Source: an uncultured Lachnospiraceae bacterium (GTDB lineage: Bacteria; Bacillota; Clostridia; Lachnospirales; Lachnospiraceae). From it: a stretch of DNA of 64,000 bases. The notes beneath the pieces are model-generated. The model saw only the letters and a list, made by a program, of their open reading frames with translations, did not search any database and had not been told where the DNA came from. The stretch lies in assembly GCA_902789665.1 (NCBI GenBank), contig CADAOY010000010.1, positions 1-64,000 of the forward strand. The letters are read 5' to 3'. The position numbers and the translations under genes were made by a program. Below are positions 53,920 to 61,183 of this stretch, one piece after another; positions within the stretch are counted from its first letter, which is position 1, and each line of letters starts with the position of its first letter.

Positions 53920-55104
53920 ATGATTACACCTAACATGAATTATTCCAAATTAAAAGAGTCTTATCTTTTCTTTAATATAGCAAAGAAGACTAAAAAATAT
54001 TTAGAGGAGAATCCTGACAAGAAACTCCTTCGTCTTGGTATCGGTGATGTGTCACTGCCACTTTGTGATGAGGTTATTAAGGCTCTTCACAGCGCAGTTG
54101 ATGATCAGAGCGTAAAGGAAAGATTTCACGGATATATGCCGGAGGTTGGTGCACAGTCACTTAGAGAGACAATTGCAGCTTATTATAATAAAAGAAATGT
54201 GAATATTGAAGCCGATGAGGTATTCGTTTCAAGTGGCGCAAGTGATGAACTTGGAGATATTCTTGATCTTTTTGATAAGTCATCCAATGCGCTGATTATA
54301 GAGCCTGCATATCCTGCATATGTGGATGCCAGCATTATGGCGGGAAGAGAAATAATACATCTTCCTTCATCAAAAGAAGATGGTTTCCTTCCGCTTCCAA
54401 AGGACGACATTAAGGCAGACCTTATTTATCTTTGCTCACCTAATAATCCGACAGGCGCTGTATATAATAAAGAACAGCTTAAAACCTGGGTTGATTATGC
54501 CAATAAAAATGGAAGCATAATAATCTTTGATGCGGCTTATGAAGCATTTATTGAAGATGATACACTTCCACACAGCATATTCGAAATTGATGGCGCAAGA
54601 GAATGTGCAATTGAAATCTGTTCACTCTCCAAAACTGCCGGCTTCACAGGTACAAGAATGGGATATACAATTATTCCTAAAACTTTGGTAAGAGCAGAAA
54701 TGAATCTCAATGCAATGTGGGTTAGAAACAGAACAACCAAGACAAATGGTGTTTCATATATAATCCAGAAAGGTGGCGAGGCAGTATTCACTGAGGCTGG
54801 TCAGAAACAGATACATGACAATATTAATATCTATAAAAATAATGCCACATATCTCATGGAAGTTCTTGATAAACTGGGCATCTGGTATTGTGGTGGTAAG
54901 AATTCACCATATATCTGGATGAAATGTCCAAATGGAATGGGAAGCTGGGAATTCTTTGATTATCTCTTAACTGAAATCCAGGTTGTAGGAACTCCGGGTG
55001 AAGGTTTCGGTGCCTGCGGCGAAGGATATTTCAGATTCTCGATGTTTGGAAGTAACGAAGATACCAAGGAAGCAGCAAGAAGAATATATGAATTATTAAA
55101 ATAG
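53920..55104 (+). CDS. dapL: LL-diaminopimelate aminotransferase
   Basis: This 394-residue class I aminotransferase matches DapL: LRLGIGDVSLPLCDEV, FHGYMPEVGAQSLRE, SPNNPTGAVY, and the PLP-binding lysine in SLSKTAGFTGTRMGY. The end has APGEGFG-like GTPGEGFGACGEGYFRFS. It converts tetrahydrodipicolinate directly to LL-diaminopimelate with glutamate as amino donor, for lysine and peptidoglycan. AAGGAG precedes the ATG, 11 bases after carB. Its place at the end of a nucleotide operon is unusual, but a nitrogen-status link through glutamate is plausible. A terminator follows. Confidence 0.93.
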   Translation: MITPNMNYSKLKESYLFFNIAKKTKKYLEENPDKKLLRLGIGDVSLPLCDEVIKALHSAVDDQSVKERFHGYMPEVGAQSLRETIAAYYNKRNVNIEADEVFVSSGASDELGDILDLFDKSSNALIIEPAYPAYVDASIMAGREIIHLPSSKEDGFLPLPKDDIKADLIYLCSPNNPTGAVYNKEQLKTWVDYANKNGSIIIFDAAYEAFIEDDTLPHSIFEIDGARECAIEICSLSKTAGFTGTRMGYTIIPKTLVRAEMNLNAMWVRNRTTKTNGVSYIIQKGGEAVFTEAGQKQIHDNINIYKNNATYLMEVLDKLGIWYCGGKNSPYIWMKCPNGMGSWEFFDYLLTEIQVVGTPGEGFGACGEGYFRFSMFGSNEDTKEAARRIYELLK

Positions 55105-55122
55105 TCAAGAAATAAAATGCTT

Positions 55123-55149
55123 AAAAAGCCTGTATTTACAGGCTTTTTT
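55123..55149 (+). terminator. terminator of the pyrG-dapL operon
   Basis: AAAAAGCCTGTA and TACAGGCTTTTT form a 12-bp stem with a TT loop (effectively 11 bp with four), ending in a T run. Confidence 0.9.
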
Positions 55150-55175
55150 AAATGCTTATGTCTTTATGTTATTTT

Positions 55176-55205
55176 TTGACGGTTAGTCTGCGGATATGGT
55201 ATAAT
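55176..55205 (+). promoter_or_regulatory. promoter of the HD-GYP operon
   Basis: TTGACG (55176-55181) and TATAAT (55200-55205) are 18 bp apart. Confidence 0.7.
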
Positions 55206-55260
55206 ATTTTGTTGTATTGTGTTTTAAATCAGCTTGTTTTGATGTCTGATGGAGGTGCAT

Positions 55261-57396
55261 ATGAGGGGTTTGGATAACTCAGTTTTAAATCCCGCAAAAA
55301 GAAATATAAGGGCGTTACTTCTGTGTGTAGCAGGTATATTGCTGAATTTGTCATTAAATGCCATTGTTAGTGCATTCGGTCTTCCATTGTTCCTTGATAC
55401 AGTTGGAACAATAACTGTGGCTGCTCTTGGAGGATATCTGCCGGGTGTTATAGTCGGACTTGCAACTAACATGGTTATTACCATCAATGACCCGACATCC
55501 ATTTACTATGTATATATTAATGTATTCATAGCTGTTATTGCAGCATATATGGGTAAGAAAAGATGGTTTAGAAAACCTCTTGGAGTTGTATTCTCAATTA
55601 TTGTTTTTTCAGTCGTGGGTGGTTTCTTCGGAGCACTTATTCCATGGTTTTTGGAGGACCTTCCATATATAAGCCAGTCAATATCAGATTCCCTTTCGTC
55701 ACTTGGATTCTTAGGTAAAACAGTATCACATTTTCTTGCCAATATTATTACCAATTTCCCGGATAAGGCCATAACAGTATTCCTTTCTGTGGCAATAATG
55801 TTTTTGCTTCCGGACAGGGTTATTCCATATTTCAGTTTCATCGGCTGGAAACAGGATCAGAGAGTTGCTAATGAAATCAGCAGAATCAACGATCCGTTCT
55901 CTACCAGGAAATCACTTAAAAATAAATTAATAGCAGTATTAAGCCTTTCTCTTGCTTTAGTAGCAGTGGCCTTTCTTGTTATCTCTTTAGCTGTATACAG
56001 AAAGACCTTTATTGAGGAACATTCACGAATTGCCAAAGGTATAGGTGAGGTAGTTGCCAGGACAATCGACCCTGAAAGCATTACACCTATGCTTGAAAAT
56101 AAGGGAATAACAGATGATTATTACAAGACCAGGGTATTCTTAAACGGAATGCTGAAGAGTTCAACGGATGTTGATTATATTACAGTCTTTATTCCAAAAG
56201 AGAGCGGATGCCAGGTTTTATATGACCTTGATTATGAAGGCAAAAGCCAGAACAAAGTTGGTGACATGATATCCTATGACAGTATAATGGGCACCAACAG
56301 AGACCTGCTCTTAGCGGGTAAGAAGATTGCTCCTACGACCTGCTATTACGGGGATACTTTCTATATTGTATCCTTTGAACCTGTATATGATGCCAGCGGT
56401 AAATGCGTATGCTATGCAAGTGTAAGCATGAATCTTAATGCCCTAAAGAATATGGCCGTTGATTTCGTGGTAGAAATGATGTCCATTTTCGTAGGATTCT
56501 TTATTGTTATTACTACACTTGTAACATGGATGACGGAGCAGAATGTTATAATCCCGATTAAGTCCATAACCAAGTATATTGAAGACTTTTCCTATGCAGG
56601 TAATTCGCAGAAACTTATCGATAAGAATGTTAAAAGAATCAGAAGTATTGATATAAAGACCGGTGATGAGATTGAGAAATTATATAATTCAATAAGCAAA
56701 CTTACAGCGGATCAGGCTGAACAGTTTAGAAGCATCAAGAAGTTAAATGAATCAACTCTTGCTATGCAGGATGGTCTTATCGTAACCATGGCAGACATGG
56801 TAGAAAACAGGGATTCAGATACAGGTGCTCATGTTCAGAAAACTGCAGCATATGTAAAGATAATTGCAGAAGGCCTTAAGAGAAAGGGTTATTATACTGA
56901 GAAATTAACTCCAAGATTTATGTCAGATGTTGTAAGATCCGCACCTCTGCATGACGTGGGCAAAATCACCGTTTCCGATACTATCCTCAATAAACCGGGA
57001 CGTTTTGAAGGTAACGAATATGAGATTATGCAGAGTCATACAACCGAAGGCAGAAAGATTATAGAAAGAGCCATTGCCACAGTTGATGGTTCTACATATC
57101 TTAAGGAAGCCAGAAATATGGCAGGCTATCATCATGAGAGATGGGATGGTACAGGTTATCCGGAAGGCCTTCATGGCGAGGCAATTCCACTTTCTGCAAG
57201 AATAATGGCAGTAGCCGATGTCTTCGATGCATTAACATCAAAGAGAGTATATAAGCCTGCATTTCCACTGGATGAAGCTTTAAAAATAATACAGGAAGGA
57301 TCAGGAACACAGTTTGATCCAAAGTGCGTTGAGGTTTTAATGGATTCACTTCCTGAAGTTAAGGTTGTACTTAAAAAGTATAATCAGAATGCATAG
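55261..57396 (+). CDS. membrane sensor with HD-GYP domain (c-di-GMP phosphodiesterase type)
   Basis: The protein (711 residues) starts with an integral membrane domain of about six helices (15-190) containing LFLDTVGTITVAALGGYLPG, which resembles ECF S-component-like sensor domains. A helix near 220-240, an extracytoplasmic Cache-like domain (to about 400), another helix (about 403-427) and a HAMP-like linker follow. The output is HD-GYP: RDSDTGAHVQ, HDVGK at 564-568, HHERWDGTGYP ending at 634, and ADVFDALTSKR. All metal ligands are present, so hydrolysis of c-di-GMP is likely. GGAGGT fits the ATG at 55261; an ATG four codons earlier would overlap it. It is the first gene of a three-gene operon. 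Confidence 0.9.
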   Translation: MRGLDNSVLNPAKRNIRALLLCVAGILLNLSLNAIVSAFGLPLFLDTVGTITVAALGGYLPGVIVGLATNMVITINDPTSIYYVYINVFIAVIAAYMGKKRWFRKPLGVVFSIIVFSVVGGFFGALIPWFLEDLPYISQSISDSLSSLGFLGKTVSHFLANIITNFPDKAITVFLSVAIMFLLPDRVIPYFSFIGWKQDQRVANEISRINDPFSTRKSLKNKLIAVLSLSLALVAVAFLVISLAVYRKTFIEEHSRIAKGIGEVVARTIDPESITPMLENKGITDDYYKTRVFLNGMLKSSTDVDYITVFIPKESGCQVLYDLDYEGKSQNKVGDMISYDSIMGTNRDLLLAGKKIAPTTCYYGDTFYIVSFEPVYDASGKCVCYASVSMNLNALKNMAVDFVVEMMSIFVGFFIVITTLVTWMTEQNVIIPIKSITKYIEDFSYAGNSQKLIDKNVKRIRSIDIKTGDEIEKLYNSISKLTADQAEQFRSIKKLNESTLAMQDGLIVTMADMVENRDSDTGAHVQKTAAYVKIIAEGLKRKGYYTEKLTPRFMSDVVRSAPLHDVGKITVSDTILNKPGRFEGNEYEIMQSHTTEGRKIIERAIATVDGSTYLKEARNMAGYHHERWDGTGYPEGLHGEAIPLSARIMAVADVFDALTSKRVYKPAFPLDEALKIIQEGSGTQFDPKCVEVLMDSLPEVKVVLKKYNQNA

Positions 57397-57406
57397 AGGA
57401 GGAGTA

Positions 57407-58720
57407 ATGAATTTTTCCCATGCTATATTAATAATCATATATCTTTTTTCCATAGCTTTAACGGCTTTTATAGTCTGGTTTATATTAGACAGAGCTGTAA
57501 TTCAAAAGAAAAACAAGGAACTAATGAAGGCTAAACAGGAAGCAAGGATGGCCAAACTTGCCAAGGAAAGATTCTTTGCCAATATGTCGTCCAGACTTCG
57601 TAATCCAATTAATACAATAGTTGGATTAAATCAGATGATAATAAGAGAAGATAATAAGGATGTTCCTAAAGAATACCTTGTATCAATCAATGCTTATTCT
57701 GATGGCATTAAGAAAGCATCTGATTCCCTCGGCAGCATAGTTGATGACCTTCTGGATATGTCTGTAATTGAAAATGGTAAATTATATCTGACAGAACGCG
57801 AGTATGATACCATGGATTTTGATCAGTTAACCCTTGGTAAGGTTAAAGAAAACTGTACAGAGAAGGAACTGATTCTGGATGTTGATCTTGATGAAATGTT
57901 ACCTGGCAGATTATATGGTGATATTGTAAAGATTGAAAGAATTACTCTTAATCTTTTAATGAATGCAGTTAAATATACGGATGAAGGTTCTGTCTGCTTT
58001 TCTGTTTCAATGACAGAAAGAGATAGAGATTATTGTACCTTAAGAATATCTGTTAAGGATACAGGTATTGGAATTAAGAAAGAAGATATAGATAAAATCT
58101 TTAATGAATATACTGAGATTGAAAATGATGTTGATTCAGAAATAATCAATGTAGGCATGGGTCTTGATGTATGTAAAAGACTTGCAGAATTTCTTGGCGG
58201 TGAACTTACCTGCAACAGCGTATATGGTGAAGGCTCCGAGTTCGTATTTACCGTTAAGCAAAGAATTATCAATGCTACTCCGATTGGCGCATTCCTGGAT
58301 GTTGGAGATGACATGTACATGGAAGATTATATGCCTGAGTTCGTTGCACCTGAAGCAGATATTCTTCTGCTTGATGATAACAGAGACAGTATTAATATAA
58401 TGACAGGGCTTCTAAAACCTACAAGAGTCTTTGTGACAACAGCCTCCAGTTTGGATGAATGCATTAAACTTCTTAAAGGAACAATATATAATGTTGTACT
58501 TGTGGATTTCATGGTGCAGGGAATCAATGCGGAAGAAGTAGTCGAGAAGATTAAGGATATGAATGAGGATATTCCTGTTTATGCAATCTCTCCTGATAGC
58601 CTAAAGGGCGAGGATTATTATATCAATCTGGGATATGATGGATATCTGTCAAAGCCGGTAGATGGTAAATTACTGGAGAGAATTATATCGGAGCACCTGC
58701 CTGATGAGATTAAAGATTAA
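57407..58720 (+). CDS. histidine-kinase-like protein lacking the phospho-His, with receiver domain
   Basis: The protein (437 residues) has one membrane helix (about 8-28), a short coiled coil, and then the region that should be the H box. It reads FFANMSSRLRNPINTI where hybrid kinases have NMSHEIRTP: Ser 62 replaces His. The ATPase domain still has LLMNAVKYTDEG (N box), KDTGIGIKKEDI (G1), NVGMGLDVCKRLAEFLGG (G2) and GEGSEFVF. A receiver domain follows (about 320-437) with the Asp in VLVDFMVQG (Asp 367) and Lys in LSKP. It may be a pseudokinase that regulates by shape, or receive phosphate from another kinase. GAGGAGG precedes the ATG at 57407, 11 bases after the HD-GYP gene. Confidence 0.87.
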   Translation: MNFSHAILIIIYLFSIALTAFIVWFILDRAVIQKKNKELMKAKQEARMAKLAKERFFANMSSRLRNPINTIVGLNQMIIREDNKDVPKEYLVSINAYSDGIKKASDSLGSIVDDLLDMSVIENGKLYLTEREYDTMDFDQLTLGKVKENCTEKELILDVDLDEMLPGRLYGDIVKIERITLNLLMNAVKYTDEGSVCFSVSMTERDRDYCTLRISVKDTGIGIKKEDIDKIFNEYTEIENDVDSEIINVGMGLDVCKRLAEFLGGELTCNSVYGEGSEFVFTVKQRIINATPIGAFLDVGDDMYMEDYMPEFVAPEADILLLDDNRDSINIMTGLLKPTRVFVTTASSLDECIKLLKGTIYNVVLVDFMVQGINAEEVVEKIKDMNEDIPVYAISPDSLKGEDYYINLGYDGYLSKPVDGKLLERIISEHLPDEIKD

Positions 58721-58737
58721 GTTTTGGAGAAACATAA

Positions 58738-61095
58738 ATGATTGATTTCATAAGAAATTATCAACTGAATCTGATGCTGCTTGTATGCGGTGCATGTATG
58801 GCAATGACCATAATGCTGGCAATGACCAGGTTCTTAACATCATCCAGAAAAACCATTCTTATTGTGATGGAACTTGTGGCATTTTTCCTGCTGTGGTTTG
58901 ACAGATATGCTTATATTTATTCCGGTGATCTTACCCAGATGGGATATATTATGGTGAGGGTGAGTAATTTCGCAGTATTTTTCCTTACAACCGGGATGAT
59001 ACTTGGATTTAACTATTATCTGTCAGATTTGCTGACTCATGAAGGTGGACTTAAGGAACCTCCAATGGGGCTTAAGATAGTTCAGATATTAAGTATTATA
59101 ACTATGGTGCTGAACATATCGAATATTCATTTCAATTTCTTTTACAGTATTGATATGAATAATAAGTATCACAGGGAAAATGGATTCTTTATACTTACAG
59201 TTTTAAGCATTGCGCTTCCGCTTATTCAGTATATAGTTGTGCTGATTTACCGTAAGTATTTCAGTAAAATTATTTTCATTTCACTTAACCTGTATCTTAT
59301 CGTACCTGTTGTTTGTGCCATTATTCAGGTAAAGGTTTATGGTATTTCACTTATAAATATTTCGCTGGCTATGGTTTCATTATTTCTCTATCTCTTTACC
59401 TATCTTGATATTAATGAGAGACTGCAGGAAAGACATAAACTTGAGGTGGAGGATCTCCATGCAGGCAAGGAAAGTATGGAAAGGCTGTTCAGTCAGACAG
59501 CAATGGCATTTGTTAAAGCTATTGAGAAAAAAGATATTTACAATGAAGGTCATTCTGCCAAGGTAGCCAATTATGCCAAAAGACTCGCCGAGATGGCAGG
59601 AAAGAGTGAGGAGATATGTGAAGAAGCATTTTATGCAGGCCTTCTTCACGATGTAGGTTTACTTGGTATTCCAGACAGTGTAGCAAACAAAATCGGAAAC
59701 TATACTGAAGAGGAATATAGCATAATTAAACAAAAACCTGTTATTGGTGGTGAGATATTAAAGAATATTACTGAGTATCCTTATCTTAGCGAAGGTGTTC
59801 ATTATACACATGAGCATTATGACGGTACCGGATATCCGGTAGGGCTTAAGGGCGAAGAAATTCCTGAAATAGCAAGAATCGTAACAGTTGCAGATGCCTA
59901 TGTTACCATGAGCAGCAGAAGAAGGGACAGAGAAGCCATCCCTGCATTTGCAGTCAGAGAGGCACTTATTAAAAATGCAGGAACCCAGTTTGATCCTGAT
60001 TATGCATCCCTTATGGTTAAGATTATTGATCATGACAGTAAGGAACAAATTGATGATGAATCAAATGTGGTTGAAACCACAATTGTAAGTGAAGGATATA
60101 AGACCGGTGTAACAAAGGGTATTCCAATTGATAATAAAGAGATTAAAATAACTTTTGATTACAGCATCGCAAATGAGAATAAGGAAGGATTCAGTTCTCC
60201 TTCTTTAGTAATCTTTGATTCATATGATAAAAGAGTTCATTCTGATGCAAAGGCTATAAAAGCATATGGCTATGTGGAATATGCGGAAAGCTGGTTTGAT
60301 TCACCTACAGTACTTACAACAGCAAGGGAAGACAGGGAAATCTCTTATCCTGATATTAAGTCCGAGAGCGAAGAGAAATATATTGTTACCGCAGGAAGAT
60401 ATGAAAATCATATCAGGATAATGCTTACATCTTATAACGGTTCGAAAGAAGTAATTATTGCTTTATCCGGTGGATATAATAATATATGTCTTGCTTTAAC
60501 CGGTGAAAACTGCAGGCTTGATAATATTACAGTAACAAATACTGAGAAAGTTTTAAAAGAAGGAGACATAGAGACAATTGCTCCTGTAATGTTATTTACG
60601 GACAGGATGGAATCGGATATTCCGAATATTCAGATTGAAAGAAAACGTTCTGCATATACTTCAGGAATTGCCGTAGGAAGAAGAACAGGCATTAAGTTCC
60701 ATACTCAGACTCTCCCGGATGCTAACCTTGTGTGGAACTGTCCATATATTATTTTATATTCATCTGAAGATGGTAAAGTTAATGGCAAAGGCTACACTGA
60801 GTATGCAGCGATAAAACTTAATGGTGAAATAGAAGAGAATAATGAGAATGTTGTAAATAAGTTCAGCGTTAAAAAGAAAGAAACCTTTAAAGACTGGGAT
60901 TACTGGAAAACAGTTAATAAACAGGGCCTGGAATGTGAAGTTACTGTGGAACGTAAGGCTGGAAAGATTATAATATTCACAGAGAATCTTGGAATTGCTA
61001 TTTCCAATACTACTGAGACAGATGATGACAAGAAGAGAATATATGTTGCGCTTAGCGGTGATATGTGTGCACTGACGGATATCAGACTTAAGTAG
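58738..61095 (+). CDS. membrane HD-GYP protein with extra C-terminal domain
   Basis: The protein has 785 residues. The first 220 contain about seven membrane helices with no obvious sensor family. A short coiled coil (DINERLQERHKLEVEDLHAG) leads to an HD-GYP domain (about 250-435) with EGHSAKV, HDVGLLGIP at 304-312, HYDGTGYP ending at 367 and VADAYVTM. The metal ligands are kept. Unusually, residues 440-785 form an additional beta-rich domain, possibly two similar halves (IKITFDYSI near 475 and a later WNCPYIILYSS), which I do not recognise. It could bind a ligand or partner. TTGGAGAAACATAA precedes the ATG, 17 bases after the kinase-like gene. A terminator shared with the opposite gene follows. 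Confidence 0.87.
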   Translation: MIDFIRNYQLNLMLLVCGACMAMTIMLAMTRFLTSSRKTILIVMELVAFFLLWFDRYAYIYSGDLTQMGYIMVRVSNFAVFFLTTGMILGFNYYLSDLLTHEGGLKEPPMGLKIVQILSIITMVLNISNIHFNFFYSIDMNNKYHRENGFFILTVLSIALPLIQYIVVLIYRKYFSKIIFISLNLYLIVPVVCAIIQVKVYGISLINISLAMVSLFLYLFTYLDINERLQERHKLEVEDLHAGKESMERLFSQTAMAFVKAIEKKDIYNEGHSAKVANYAKRLAEMAGKSEEICEEAFYAGLLHDVGLLGIPDSVANKIGNYTEEEYSIIKQKPVIGGEILKNITEYPYLSEGVHYTHEHYDGTGYPVGLKGEEIPEIARIVTVADAYVTMSSRRRDREAIPAFAVREALIKNAGTQFDPDYASLMVKIIDHDSKEQIDDESNVVETTIVSEGYKTGVTKGIPIDNKEIKITFDYSIANENKEGFSSPSLVIFDSYDKRVHSDAKAIKAYGYVEYAESWFDSPTVLTTAREDREISYPDIKSESEEKYIVTAGRYENHIRIMLTSYNGSKEVIIALSGGYNNICLALTGENCRLDNITVTNTEKVLKEGDIETIAPVMLFTDRMESDIPNIQIERKRSAYTSGIAVGRRTGIKFHTQTLPDANLVWNCPYIILYSSEDGKVNGKGYTEYAAIKLNGEIEENNENVVNKFSVKKKETFKDWDYWKTVNKQGLECEVTVERKAGKIIIFTENLGIAISNTTETDDDKKRIYVALSGDMCALTDIRLK

Positions 61096-61120
61096 TTTAT
61101 GTAATTGGCAAATAAAAAAC

Positions 61121-61155
61121 AAGCCTGAATGGGATTACCATTCAGGCTTATTTAA
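61121..61155. terminator. bidirectional terminator between the HD-GYP operon and E
   Basis: AAGCCTGAATGG and CCATTCAGGCTT form a perfect 12-bp stem around GATTA. An A run lies on the left and TTATTT on the right, so it works for both converging genes. Confidence 0.88.
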
Positions 61156-61183
61156 TTTAGTGGTTAATACTGAGTATTTCTAA

